Of a stretch of 64,000 bases of DNA, positions 19,550-28,316 are shown piece after piece. The stretch is from Gemmobacter aquaticus (GTDB lineage: Bacteria; Pseudomonadota; Alphaproteobacteria; Rhodobacterales; Rhodobacteraceae), in the NCBI RefSeq assembly GCF_007859075.1, contig NZ_VOAK01000011.1:1426001-1490000 (forward strand). The letters are read 5' to 3'. The notes beneath the pieces were generated by a model. That model was given only the letters and a program-made list of their open reading frames with translations. It was not told the DNA's origin and ran no database searches. The translations under genes and the position numbers were made by a program. How positions within the stretch are numbered: position 1 is the stretch's first letter; each line of letters begins with the position of its first letter.

Positions 19550-20485
19550 ATGAAGAATCTTAAATCCGGCCTCATGGCCTCTGCCGTAGCTTTCGCCTTT
19601 GCGGGTACCGCTTATGCCGAAGGCTGCGACAAGGTAACCTTCTCGGATGTCGGCTGGACCGACATCACCGCCACCACGGCAGCCACCAGCGTCATCCTCG
19701 AATCGCTGGGGTATGAAACCGAGACAAAGCTTCTGTCGGTGCCGGTGACCTACACCGCGCTGGCCGAGGGCGACGTCGACGTGTTCCTCGGCAACTGGAT
19801 GCCCACGATGGAGGCCGACATTGCCCCCTACCGTGATGCGGGCACCGTCGAAACCGTTCGCACCAACCTTGAAGGCGCGAAATACACGCTGGCCACCAAC
19901 GAGGCCGGCGCTGCGCTTGGCATCAAGGATTTCGCCGACATCGTGACCCACAAGGATGCGCTGGAAGGCAAGATCTACGGGATCGAGCCGGGCAATGACG
20001 GCAACCGCCTGATCCTCGACATGATCGAGAAGAACGCCTTCGGCCTTGACGGGTTCGAGGTGGTCGAAAGCTCGGAACAGGGGATGCTGGCCGAGGTGGC
20101 ACGGACCACGGGCGACCAGCAGCCGATCATCTTCCTCGGCTGGGAACCCCACCCGATGAACGCCAACTTCAAGATGACCTATCTGACCGGCGGCGACGAC
20201 TTCTTCGGCCCGAACCTGGGCGGCGCGATCGTTGCGACCAACGTCCGCAAGGGCTATGTCGCCGAATGCCCGAACACCGGCAAGCTGCTGCAGAACCTCG
20301 AATTCTCGTTGAAGATGGAGAACGAGATCATGGGCGCCATCCTGAACGACGGCGAAGACCCCAAGGATGCGGCAGCCGCCTGGCTGAAGGCGAACCCCGA
20401 TGTTCTGGGCCCCTGGCTTGACGGCGTGACCACCAAGGATGGTGGTGACGGTCTCGCAGCAGTCAAGACGGGCCTCGGCCTCTGA
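19550..20485 (+). CDS. choX: Choline ABC transporter, periplasmic substrate-binding protein
   Basis: ProX/OpuAC-type binding protein that captures choline in the periplasm. Sec signal peptide of about 23 residues (MKNLKSGLMASAVAFAFAG, cleavage after AYA). The mature part opens with CDKVTFSDVGWTDITATTAA, has GDVDVFLGNWMPTME and IIFLGWEPHPMN, the aromatic-bearing segments of the choline/betaine cage in ChoX-type proteins. Length 311 aa. The start at 19550 follows GGGAG. It is the first gene of choX-choW-choV, divergent from the bet operon. A terminator-like hairpin follows. Confidence 0.93.
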   Translation: MKNLKSGLMASAVAFAFAGTAYAEGCDKVTFSDVGWTDITATTAATSVILESLGYETETKLLSVPVTYTALAEGDVDVFLGNWMPTMEADIAPYRDAGTVETVRTNLEGAKYTLATNEAGAALGIKDFADIVTHKDALEGKIYGIEPGNDGNRLILDMIEKNAFGLDGFEVVESSEQGMLAEVARTTGDQQPIIFLGWEPHPMNANFKMTYLTGGDDFFGPNLGGAIVATNVRKGYVAECPNTGKLLQNLEFSLKMENEIMGAILNDGEDPKDAAAAWLKANPDVLGPWLDGVTTKDGGDGLAAVKTGLGL

Positions 20486-20501
20486 CGCATAGCGCCATCG
20501 G

Positions 20502-20536
20502 GTTCCCCCGCCACTACGGCGGGGGAACAGTTTTTC
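20502..20536 (+). terminator. Terminator/attenuator between choX and choW
   Basis: Perfect 11-bp stem GTTCCCCCGCC (20502-20512) / GGCGGGGGAAC (20518-20528), loop ACTAC, followed by AGTTTTTC. Placed inside the operon it would give more binding protein than permease. Confidence 0.7.
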
Positions 20537-20567
20537 ATGCCCGCCCGCCCGAAAGGATGCCCGCCGG

Positions 20568-21404
20568 ATGCTCGACTGGCTGACCGAAAACAAGCTGCCG
20601 CTTGGCAAGATTTCGAAGGTCTCCTTCGAATGGATGAAGGAAAACCTCAAACCCCTGTTCGATGCCATGGGCGCCGTGATGGAGGCGCTTATCGACGGGA
20701 TCCTGTGGGTGCTGCAATCGCCCCACCCGCTTGTTGTAATTGCGGCCTTCGTGGCCCTGACCTGGTACCTGCAGCGGTCTTGGAAAGTCGTGCTCTTCGT
20801 GGTGCTGGCCTTCGCCTTCATCCTGAACCAGGGCTATTGGGAGGAAACGACCGAAAGCCTGACGCTGGTCCTGTCCTCTTGCGTGGTGTGTCTCGGACTC
20901 GGCGTGCCGATCGGGATCTGGGCGGCGCATCGGCCCAAGGCCTATGCCGCGATGACCCCGGTTCTTGACCTGATGCAGACGCTGCCCACCTTCGTCTATC
21001 TGATCCCGGCCATCGTTTTCTTCGGCATCGGGATGGTGCCCGGCCTGATCGCTACGGTGATCTTCGTTCTGCCCGCACCCATCCGTATGACGCATCTCGG
21101 CATCTCGACCACGCCGATGCCGCTCCTTGAGGCCGCGACCGCCTTTGGCGCGACCAAACGGCAGGTGCTTTGGAAGGTCGAACTTCCCTACGCCTTTCCG
21201 CAGATCATGGTGGGGCTGAACCAGACCATCATGCTGTCGCTTTCGATGGTGGTGATCGCCGCGCTGGTCGGTGCGAACGGGTTGGGCGTGCCGGTTGTGC
21301 GGGCATTGAACTCGGTCAACACCGCGCTTGGATTTGAATCGGGCCTCGTCATCGTCGTCGTGGCCATCATGCTGGATCGCATGCTGAGGGTGACGCGCAA
21401 ATGA
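20568..21404 (+). CDS. choW: Choline ABC transporter permease
   Basis: Inner-membrane permease of the ProW/OpuAB type, 278 aa. Several hydrophobic helices surround the binding-protein-dependent transport (EAA) loop, seen around EAATAFGATKRQVLWKVELPYAFPQIM. The GVPIGIWAAHRP and LMQTLPTFVYLIPAIVFFGIGM segments are standard for the glycine-betaine/choline group. The stop overlaps the choV start (ATGA, 21401-21404), which couples their translation. Confidence 0.94.
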   Translation: MLDWLTENKLPLGKISKVSFEWMKENLKPLFDAMGAVMEALIDGILWVLQSPHPLVVIAAFVALTWYLQRSWKVVLFVVLAFAFILNQGYWEETTESLTLVLSSCVVCLGLGVPIGIWAAHRPKAYAAMTPVLDLMQTLPTFVYLIPAIVFFGIGMVPGLIATVIFVLPAPIRMTHLGISTTPMPLLEAATAFGATKRQVLWKVELPYAFPQIMVGLNQTIMLSLSMVVIAALVGANGLGVPVVRALNSVNTALGFESGLVIVVVAIMLDRMLRVTRK

Positions 21405-22450
21405 CCGCAGTAGAATTTGACCGCGTCTCCATCGTCTTTGGCGACGACCCCGACAAGGCGCTTCCCCTGATGGACAAGGGCATGTCCCGCGCCGAGGTGC
21501 AGAAGGCCACGGGCCAGGTGCTTGGCGTGCACGATTGCTCGCTCAGCGTGCAGGAAGGCGAGATCCTCGTGCTGATGGGGCTCTCCGGTTCGGGCAAATC
21601 GACCCTGCTGCGCGGCGTGAATGCGCTGAACCCCGTGGTGCGGGGCGAGGTGCGGGTCTCGGATGGCGACCGGATGGTTTCGGTCACCAAGGCCGACCCC
21701 GAAACGCTGCGGCGCCTGCGTCTGTCGCGGATTGCCATGGTGTTCCAGCAGTTCGGCCTGCTGCCTTGGCGCACGGTGCGCGAGAATGTGGGCCTCGGCC
21801 TTGAGCTTGCCGGCACGCCCATTGAGGCACGGCGCAAACCCGTGGACGAACAACTCGATCTGGTCAACCTGACGCAATGGGCGGACCGCAAGGTGGGTGA
21901 GCTGTCGGGCGGCATGCAACAGCGCGTAGGCCTTGCGCGTGCCTTTGTGACGCAAGCCCCGATCCTGCTGATGGATGAGCCGTTTTCGGCGCTCGACCCG
22001 CTGATCCGCACCAAGCTGCAGGACGAGCTTCTGGACCTGCAAAAGCGGCTGAAGCGCACCATCGTCTTCGTGAGCCACGATCTGGATGAGGCCTTCAAGA
22101 TCGGCAACCGCATCGCCCTGATGGAAGGGGGCCGGATCGTTCAATGCGGGACCGCACGCGAGATCATCGCCAACCCGATCAACGATTATGTGCAGGACTT
22201 TGTCGCGCATATGAATCCCTTGAACGTCTTGGCAGCCCGCGACGTCATGCGGTCCGGCCCTGCGGCCGATGCCCGCCATTGGGTCGATGCAGAGGCGCCG
22301 CTCAAGATGGTGATGGAACTGTTGCGCGATGGCGCCACCGAGCTTGCCGTGACCGAGACGGGTAACACGATCGGCAGAATCACCAGCGCCGAGGTTCTTG
22401 CACGACTGGTGGACCCGCGCGCGCGCCCCGACGCACCAAGCGCGGCGTGA
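21401..22450 (+). CDS. choV: Choline ABC transporter ATP-binding protein
   Basis: ProV/OpuAA-type ATPase, 349 aa. Walker A GLSGSGKSTLL (about 60-70), Q-loop AMVFQQFGLLPWRTV, signature LSGGMQQRVGLARA, Walker B PILLMDEPFSALDP and H-loop VFVSHDLDEA. The N-terminal insertion with LPLMDKGMSRAEVQKATG is typical of this subgroup. The C-terminus holds a CBS-like segment (ELAVTETGNTIGRITSAEVL) that in relatives senses ionic strength or osmolarity. Last gene of choXWV. Confidence 0.95.
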   Translation: MTAVEFDRVSIVFGDDPDKALPLMDKGMSRAEVQKATGQVLGVHDCSLSVQEGEILVLMGLSGSGKSTLLRGVNALNPVVRGEVRVSDGDRMVSVTKADPETLRRLRLSRIAMVFQQFGLLPWRTVRENVGLGLELAGTPIEARRKPVDEQLDLVNLTQWADRKVGELSGGMQQRVGLARAFVTQAPILLMDEPFSALDPLIRTKLQDELLDLQKRLKRTIVFVSHDLDEAFKIGNRIALMEGGRIVQCGTAREIIANPINDYVQDFVAHMNPLNVLAARDVMRSGPAADARHWVDAEAPLKMVMELLRDGATELAVTETGNTIGRITSAEVLARLVDPRARPDAPSAA

Positions 22451-22464
22451 ACGGAGAGCGGTGA

Positions 22465-22535
22465 CGGGGGGCTGTCTGCCCCCCGCGGCGCGGTTCGCGC
22501 CGTCCCCCCGAGGATATTTCCGAAAAGAAGAAGAT
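22465..22535 (+). repeat. Composite intergenic repeat, copy 2
   Basis: Hairpin CGGGGGGC / GCCCCCCG (22465-22485), GC-rich spacer, then CCCCCCGAGGATATTTCC and GAAAAGAAGAAGA. It begins 14 nt after the choV stop. Confidence 0.75.
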
Positions 22536-22566
22536 GGGGGGCTGGCCTGCCCCCCTCTCCTTTTAC
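22536..22566 (+). terminator. Terminator of choXWV
   Basis: GGGGGGC (22536-22542) / GCCCCCC (22549-22555) with a 6-nt loop, followed by TCTCCTTTTACC. It directly follows the A-rich end of repeat copy 2, an arrangement repeated after gabT. Confidence 0.65.
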
Positions 22567-22620
22567 CAAGTATCCTCAGGGGGTGAATTGCCGCAGGCAA
22601 GAGGGGGCGCGAGCGCCCCC
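22567..22620 (-). repeat. Composite intergenic repeat, copy 3 (inverted)
   Basis: On the minus strand: hairpin GGGGGCGC / GCGCCCCC (plus 22603-22620), spacer, then CACCCCCTGAGGATACTTGG. It forms an inverted pair with copy 2, in the convergent choV-topA gap. Confidence 0.7.
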
Positions 22621-22653
22621 CTTTGCTTCATCTTACAAGCACGTTCCGAAGCG

Positions 22654-25293
22654 TCATTCGACGATGGGCGCCTCGGCGGCAGCTTTGCGCTTTGGCGACT
22701 TGGTGGCGGCAGTCTTGGCGGTAGTAGCCTTGGTCGCTTTCGGCTTTGACTTTGCGGCGGCCTTGGGCTTTGCCTCACCCGATGCTTTGGCCGTTTTCCG
22801 GGCCGGTTTTTTCGGGGATTTCCCGGCCTTCTCGGCAATCAGCGCCAGCGCTTCGTCGAGCGTGATGCTCTCGGGCTCTGCCCCTTTGGGCAGCGTCGCG
22901 TTGACCTTTTCCCATTTCACATAGGGCCCGTAGCGCCCTGGCATGACCGAGACGACACCACCATCCGGATGCGTGCCAAGTTCGCGCAGCGGTTGGGCGG
23001 GTGCAGATCCGGCACGGGCCCCACCGCGCGCCGCCTTTTGTGCCAGCACCTCGACCGCGCGGTTCATGCCGATGGTGAAGACCTCATCCACTTCCGGCAG
23101 GTTGGCATAGACGGCGTTGTGTTTGACATAAGGCCCGAACCGGCCAATCCCGGCTTCCACTTGCGCTCCGTCCTCGGGGTGCGCACCGATCACACGCGGC
23201 AGATTCAAAAGGGAAAGCGCACGATCAAGATCCATGCTTTCGGGCGACCACCCCTTGGGCAGGCTGGCGCGCGGCGGCTTTGGCACATCGGCCGTGACCT
23301 CACCCTTCTGCACATAGGGGCCGAAGCGGCCTGCACGCAGGGTTACGGGCTGACCATCCGCGTCCTGCCCCAGAAGCTTGCCGTCGGGCGAGATCGCGCC
23401 CGAATCCTCACCGACCGAGATCGGGCGGGTATAGCGGCATTCGGGATAATTGCCGCAGCCGATGAAGGCGCCACCCGAGCGGGCAGTTTTCAGATGCAGC
23501 CGGCCCTGACCGCAGACCGGGCAGGCCCGCGGGTCGCCCCCATCCGCGCGCGGCGGATAGAGGTGCGGGCTGAGGAAATCGTCGATCTTCTCCAGCACCT
23601 CGGTGATGCGCAGCTCTGACGTCTCGGCAACCGCGGCCGAGAAATCGCGCCAGAACCGTGCCAACACTTCCTTGTAATCCCGCTCGCCCGCCGACACATC
23701 GTCGAGCTGGCCTTCCAGATCGGCGGTGAAGTCATACTCGACATACTTGCGGAAGAAATTGGTCAGGAAGGCCGTGACCAGACGCCCCTTGTCCTCTGGG
23801 ATCAGGCGGTTCTTGTCCTTGCGCACATATTCGCGGTCCTGGATCGTCGAAAGCACCGAGGCATAGGTCGAGGGGCGACCAATGCCCAACTCTTCCATGC
23901 GTTTGACCAGCGTTGCCTCGGTATAGCGCGGCGGAGGCTGGGTGAAGTGCTGATCCGACGAGACAGTGCGCTTCTCGGTCGGCTCTCCTTGCATCAACTG
24001 CGGCAGGCGGCCCTCGTCGTCCCCCTCTTCGTCGCGGCCTTCGTCATAGACCTTGAGGAAGCCGTCGAACATCACGACCTGGCCGGTTGCGCGCAGCCCA
24101 ACCTGCCCGTCCGGGCTGGTGATATCGACCGTCGTGCGCTCCATCCGCGCGGCCGCCATCTGGCTTGCGATGGTGCGCTTCCAGATCAGGTCATAGAGCT
24201 TGCGCTGATCGGCCTCGACCAGCCGTAGCTTTTCGGGCGCCGCTGACATGTCGGTCGGGCGGATACATTCGTGCGCCTCTTGCGCGTTCTTGGCCTTGTT
24301 CTTGTACATGCGCGGGCTGTCGGGCACATAGGCCGCGCCAAACCGGCTGCCGATCTCGGCACGAGCGGCCATGACCGCTTCGGGGGCCATGTCGATGCCA
24401 TCGGTCCGCATGTAGGTGATATGCCCCGCCTCATAGAGACGCTGCGCCGCCGACATTGTGGCCTTGGCGCCCATTCCGAACTTGCGGCTGGCCTCCTGTT
24501 GCAGGGTCGAGGTCATGAAGGGCGGCCAAGGGTTGCGCGAGACCGGCTTTGCCTCGACCGCAGAGACCGAAAGATCGCGCGATTGCACGGCCTTCACCGC
24601 AAGCTCCGCAGCCTCCGCGGTCGGGATGTCGAACTTGTCGAGCTTCTTGCCACCCAGAATATTCAGGCGCGCCTCGAACTCTTGCCCGCGCGGGGTGACA
24701 AGAAGGGCAGTCACGCTCCAGTATTCGCGGGCCTGAAACGCCTCGATGTCCATCTCGCGCTCGACGATCAGCCGCAGGCAGACCGACTGCACACGGCCTG
24801 CGGATTTTGCGCCCGGCAGCTTGCGCCAAAGCACCGGCGACAGGGTAAACCCCACAAGGTAATCCAGCGCGCGGCGCGCAAGATAGGCCTCGACCAGCGC
24901 CTCGTCGACCTCGCGCGGCTGCTTCATCGCCTCGGTCACAGCCGATTTGGTGATGGCGTTGAAGGTGACGCGGCTGACTTTCTTGCCCTTCTTCAGGCTT
25001 GAGGCCAAAGCCTCCTTCAGGTGCCACGAGATCGCCTCGCCCTCACGATCAGGGTCGGTTGCGAGGATCAGCTCGTCGTCGGTTTTCAGGGCCTCGGCAA
25101 TGGCGCGGACATGCTTCTTGCTGTCGGCAGCCACCTCCCACTTCATGTCGAAGTCCTGCTCGGGATCGACCGATCCGTCCTTGGCCGGCAGGTCACGGAC
25201 ATGGCCGTATGAGGCCAGAACCGTGTAATCCGAGCCAAGATACTTGTTGATGGTCTTGGCTTTTGCCGGAGATTCGACGACGACGACTGCCAT
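22654..25293 (-). CDS. topA: DNA topoisomerase I
   Basis: Type IA topoisomerase relaxing negative supercoils, 879 aa. The N-terminal TOPRIM domain starts AVVVVESPAKAKTINKYLG with the acidic DPDREGEAISWH motif. The catalytic Tyr is in GHITYMRTDGIDM. After the core comes a zinc-finger-like segment (CPVCGQGRLHL, then FIGCGNYPEC) and three or four Toprim_C repeats marked by GRFGPYV or GRYGPYVK. The tail is a long Lys/Ala-rich stretch that likely binds DNA. The start at 25293 is used because the upstream 37-residue extension lacks family similarity. dprA, often beside topA, is 0.6 kb upstream on the same strand. Confidence 0.97.
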   Translation of the reverse strand: MAVVVVESPAKAKTINKYLGSDYTVLASYGHVRDLPAKDGSVDPEQDFDMKWEVAADSKKHVRAIAEALKTDDELILATDPDREGEAISWHLKEALASSLKKGKKVSRVTFNAITKSAVTEAMKQPREVDEALVEAYLARRALDYLVGFTLSPVLWRKLPGAKSAGRVQSVCLRLIVEREMDIEAFQAREYWSVTALLVTPRGQEFEARLNILGGKKLDKFDIPTAEAAELAVKAVQSRDLSVSAVEAKPVSRNPWPPFMTSTLQQEASRKFGMGAKATMSAAQRLYEAGHITYMRTDGIDMAPEAVMAARAEIGSRFGAAYVPDSPRMYKNKAKNAQEAHECIRPTDMSAAPEKLRLVEADQRKLYDLIWKRTIASQMAAARMERTTVDITSPDGQVGLRATGQVVMFDGFLKVYDEGRDEEGDDEGRLPQLMQGEPTEKRTVSSDQHFTQPPPRYTEATLVKRMEELGIGRPSTYASVLSTIQDREYVRKDKNRLIPEDKGRLVTAFLTNFFRKYVEYDFTADLEGQLDDVSAGERDYKEVLARFWRDFSAAVAETSELRITEVLEKIDDFLSPHLYPPRADGGDPRACPVCGQGRLHLKTARSGGAFIGCGNYPECRYTRPISVGEDSGAISPDGKLLGQDADGQPVTLRAGRFGPYVQKGEVTADVPKPPRASLPKGWSPESMDLDRALSLLNLPRVIGAHPEDGAQVEAGIGRFGPYVKHNAVYANLPEVDEVFTIGMNRAVEVLAQKAARGGARAGSAPAQPLRELGTHPDGGVVSVMPGRYGPYVKWEKVNATLPKGAEPESITLDEALALIAEKAGKSPKKPARKTAKASGEAKPKAAAKSKPKATKATTAKTAATKSPKRKAAAEAPIVE

Positions 25294-25456
25294 GAATACC
25301 TCTTGCGCCCCAACCGCCGGGGCGCCGAAAGATGTGAGTGCAGCCGCACCCATGTCAAGGCGAGGGGTCCGCGTCAAGCCCGCTTGGGCTTTGACCGGCA
25401 TCACTGCAAGCGGCAGAATGGTCGCAGTTCAGTCGTTTCAACATGGATATTCGATC

Positions 25457-25885
25457 ATGCGCCTTGGTCTGGCCACCGCCATTCTTGTGATGCTGCCTGC
25501 GCTTGCGCAGGCCTGGGATACGCCGGCGCGCGGCTCGTCAGACCGGCGTGCGATGATGGATGCCATGCGCCCGATCGCCGAGTGGAACCTTGGCGCACCG
25601 GTCGAATTTGTCGTCAGGGATCTGCGGGTCGCCGGCAACGCGGGCTTCGCCTCTGTTCAGCCGCAACGCCCGGGCGGAAGCCAGATCGACATTTCGACGA
25701 CCCCGCTCGTTCTGCGCGACGGGCAGGACCCGGCCTGGCTGGATGGCACATGGATGCAGGCGCTGCTGACCAAACAGGGCAAGACCTGGGTCGTGGTACA
25801 TTCCGCCATCGGCGCGACTGACGTCTGGTATGCGGATGCGCGTTTCTGCCCGCAGTGGGGCGCGGTGATCCCCGAAGTCTGCTAG
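25457..25885 (+). CDS. Small exported protein of unknown function (142 aa)
   Basis: Sec signal peptide of 19 residues (MRLGLATAILVMLPALAQA) followed by a 120-residue periplasmic domain: DRRAMMDAMRPIAEWNLGAP, VEFVVRDLRVAGNAGFASVQ, then QGKTWVVVHSAIGATDVWYAD and two Cys near the end (FCPQWGAVIPEVC) that could form a disulfide. The domain reads like a small alpha+beta fold similar to secreted DUF proteins near topA/dprA in alphaproteobacteria, but I cannot name it. Its TAG stop shares four bases (CTAG, 25882-25885) with the dprA stop on the other strand. Confidence 0.7.
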   Translation: MRLGLATAILVMLPALAQAWDTPARGSSDRRAMMDAMRPIAEWNLGAPVEFVVRDLRVAGNAGFASVQPQRPGGSQIDISTTPLVLRDGQDPAWLDGTWMQALLTKQGKTWVVVHSAIGATDVWYADARFCPQWGAVIPEVC

Positions 25886-27054
25886 GCGCGGCTGACCATC
25901 CCGCCGGGATGGCGCAGCAAGTCGCCCGCCAGCTCCAGCACAAGAAGTTCCGGCATGACGACCTGCGCAGACAGGCCCAGATCACGGATCAACTGATCCT
26001 CGGCAACCGGGCTGGGCGACAGCCGATCCAGAATCTGCTGACCAAGATCCGCGCGCCCTGCCCCGACAGCACCTTGGGGTGCGATCGGTGGCAGCGAATC
26101 TGGCGCAGCCCGGACCTTTGCAGCCTGCAAGGGCGCAGGCCGCGCGTGCACCGCCAATGCCGGGCCGACGGCCTCGATCACATCGGCGACCGAACGCACA
26201 AGCGTTGCCCCGTCACGGATCAGCTGGTTGCAGCCCGCCGCCCTCGGATCAAGCGGATGCCCGGGCACAGCCAGAACCTCGCGCCCCTGCTCCGCCGCCT
26301 CTTGCGCGGTGATCAAGGAACCGGAGCGCGCGGCCGCCTCAACCACCACGAGCGCATGCGAGAGGCCCGAGATGATGCGGTTGCGCAAAGGGAAATGCCG
26401 GGCCTGCGCCTCAACCCCCGGCGGCTGTTCCGAGAGCAGGACGCCTGCCTCGGCAATCCGGGCGGCGAGGGCTGTGTTCTCGGGCGGGTAGATCACGTCC
26501 ACACCACCCGCCAGAACCGCCACGGTGCCGCCGGAGAGCGCATGTTCATGCGCCTCGGTGTCGATGCCGCGTGCCAACCCCGAAACGACGACAAAGCCCG
26601 CCTCGCTAAGCCCGGCCGAAAGCTGGCGCGCCATGCGCAACCCAAGGCTGGAGGCATTGCGAGCCCCGACCATCGCCAGCATCGGCCGGGCCAGCATCGC
26701 CAGATCGCCCCGCGCCCACAGGACGGGCGGCGCGTCTGCGACACCCAGCAAAGCCGCGGGATAGTCGGCATCCCCTGCCACCAGCATCCGCGCACCCACG
26801 GCCAAGGCCGCGCGCATCTCGTGCAGCGCAACCGCCTCTGGACATGGCTGATACCCCTCGACACCGGCCTGACGCGCGATCTCTGGCAGGGCCAGCAGGG
26901 CTGCGGCGGCGCTGCCATGTTCGGCCAGCATCCGATGCCAGGTGACTGGCCCCACCCTGCGCGACCGGATCAGGCGCAAGCGGCATAGCCGTTCGTGATC
27001 CGTCAAGGCTGGTCTTTTCGGCTTTGGATGCTGTCCCGGTCCGGCGGCGTTCAT
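25882..27054 (-). CDS. dprA: DNA-processing protein DprA
   Basis: Single-strand DNA binding protein that loads RecA in natural transformation and is widely retained elsewhere. 390 aa: a helical N-terminus, a Rossmann-like core with ARPMLAMVGARNASSLG, VVSGLARGIDTEAHEHAL and the hallmark RHFPLRNRIISGLSHALVVVEAA, and a C-terminal winged-helix segment (ILDRLSPSPVAEDQLIRDLGLS). The ATG at 27054 has AGGAG upstream; an earlier in-frame ATG at 27081 is less well supported. Confidence 0.95.
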   Translation of the reverse strand: MNAAGPGQHPKPKRPALTDHERLCRLRLIRSRRVGPVTWHRMLAEHGSAAAALLALPEIARQAGVEGYQPCPEAVALHEMRAALAVGARMLVAGDADYPAALLGVADAPPVLWARGDLAMLARPMLAMVGARNASSLGLRMARQLSAGLSEAGFVVVSGLARGIDTEAHEHALSGGTVAVLAGGVDVIYPPENTALAARIAEAGVLLSEQPPGVEAQARHFPLRNRIISGLSHALVVVEAAARSGSLITAQEAAEQGREVLAVPGHPLDPRAAGCNQLIRDGATLVRSVADVIEAVGPALAVHARPAPLQAAKVRAAPDSLPPIAPQGAVGAGRADLGQQILDRLSPSPVAEDQLIRDLGLSAQVVMPELLVLELAGDLLRHPGGMVSRA

Positions 27055-27176
27055 GCTGGCAACTCCTGTCCTCGCCAGCATCTGTGTCAGTGGTTAATCG
27101 CCGGTAAACGGCAGCGCACGAACCTGACCACCCGACGACGCTTGCGGCAGACCCGCTCTGGCGTTACGCCAGTGTC

Positions 27177-28199
27177 ATGGAACACCCGCCCGCAATAGAA
27201 GCCAGCAAGTTCGTCGCCCGTGGCGTGGCCCATGTGCCGCTGCCAAAGGTGACCGAGCCGGTATCGGTCACCTTTGTCCTTGTGCCCAAGTTCACCATGC
27301 TGGCCTTCACCTCGGCGATCGAACCTTTGCGCGTCGCCAACCAGTTGACCGGGCAGATCCTGTTCCGCTGGCAGACCTGTTCGGAAGATGGCAAACCTGT
27401 CGCCTGCTCGAACGGGGTTCCCGTCGTGGCCGATGGTCCGCTGCCGGAATCCCCACCCGCTGGCTATGTGCTGGTCTGCGGCGGGGTCGAGCCCGAGACG
27501 CAGATCACGCCCACGCTGGGTGACTGGCTGCGCGGTCAATGGCGGCGCGGACGCATCGTTGGGGGACTTTGCACCGGCGCCTATGCGCTGGCCCGCGCCG
27601 GCATCCTGAAAGGCCGCCGCTTCACGCTGCACTGGGAAAACCTTGGTGGCTTTTGCGAAACCTTTCCCGATCTGGAACCTGCACGGCAGGTGTTCTGCAT
27701 CGAGGACCGGATCGTCACATGCGCGGGCGGCGTCGCTGCCGCCGACCTTATGCTGAAGCTGATCCATGACCGCTATGGCGCACAGCTGAGCCAAGAGGTC
27801 ATGAACATGTGCCTGCTGACACAGCGCCGGACAGAAGAGGATGAGCAGATCACCTCGCTGGCCGCGCGGCTTGGCACGCGAAACGAAAAGCTGATCAAGG
27901 CGGTGGCCTTTCTCGAGGCGCGGATCGAGGAAGAGTTCGACCTCGACGCCTGCGCCACGCATCTGGGCGTGTCTCGGCGCCAGATCGAACGGCTGTTCAA
28001 CCGCTATCTGGGCGTGACACCCGTGCGCTACATGAACGACCTGCGTCTGCAGCATGGCCGCGCCCTGCTGGCCGAGACAGATATGAGCGTGACCGAGGTC
28101 GCCATCGCCTGCGGCTACGCCTCAAGCAGCCACTTCTCGAAAAGCTTCCGCAAGAAATACGGCGTGTCGCCCTACCGCTTCTCGCACTTTGGTGGCTGA
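27177..28199 (+). CDS. GlxA-family transcriptional regulator (DJ-1/PfpI-like plus AraC HTH)
   Basis: 340 aa. The N-terminal half is a DJ-1/PfpI-type amidotransferase-like sensor domain with Cys132 in IVGGLCTGAYALARAG at the nucleophile-elbow position. The C-terminal half (about 240-335) is an AraC-type double HTH: LDACATHLGVSRRQIERLFN and TEVAIACGYASSSHFSKSFRKKYGVSPYRF. Relatives (GbdR, CdhR, ArgR, SouR) control catabolism of quaternary amines or amino acids. It sits 117 nt upstream of gabT on the same strand, so an aminobutyrate or related amine signal is plausible but not shown. Confidence 0.88.
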   Translation: MEHPPAIEASKFVARGVAHVPLPKVTEPVSVTFVLVPKFTMLAFTSAIEPLRVANQLTGQILFRWQTCSEDGKPVACSNGVPVVADGPLPESPPAGYVLVCGGVEPETQITPTLGDWLRGQWRRGRIVGGLCTGAYALARAGILKGRRFTLHWENLGGFCETFPDLEPARQVFCIEDRIVTCAGGVAAADLMLKLIHDRYGAQLSQEVMNMCLLTQRRTEEDEQITSLAARLGTRNEKLIKAVAFLEARIEEEFDLDACATHLGVSRRQIERLFNRYLGVTPVRYMNDLRLQHGRALLAETDMSVTEVAIACGYASSSHFSKSFRKKYGVSPYRFSHFGG

Positions 28200-28316
28200 G
28201 GCAGGCGAGTATGCCTTTTTCGTATGAATGCATGTCGCAATTCCGGTTGATTGCCGGATGCTTTTGATCAAAATACCGCGCCAGAGCGGTCCATGCCGGG
28301 CCCGAAAGGATTCAAG

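Noticed and set aside
19496-20821. 441-codon open frame on minus strand
   Set aside because: Antisense to choX and the start of choW.
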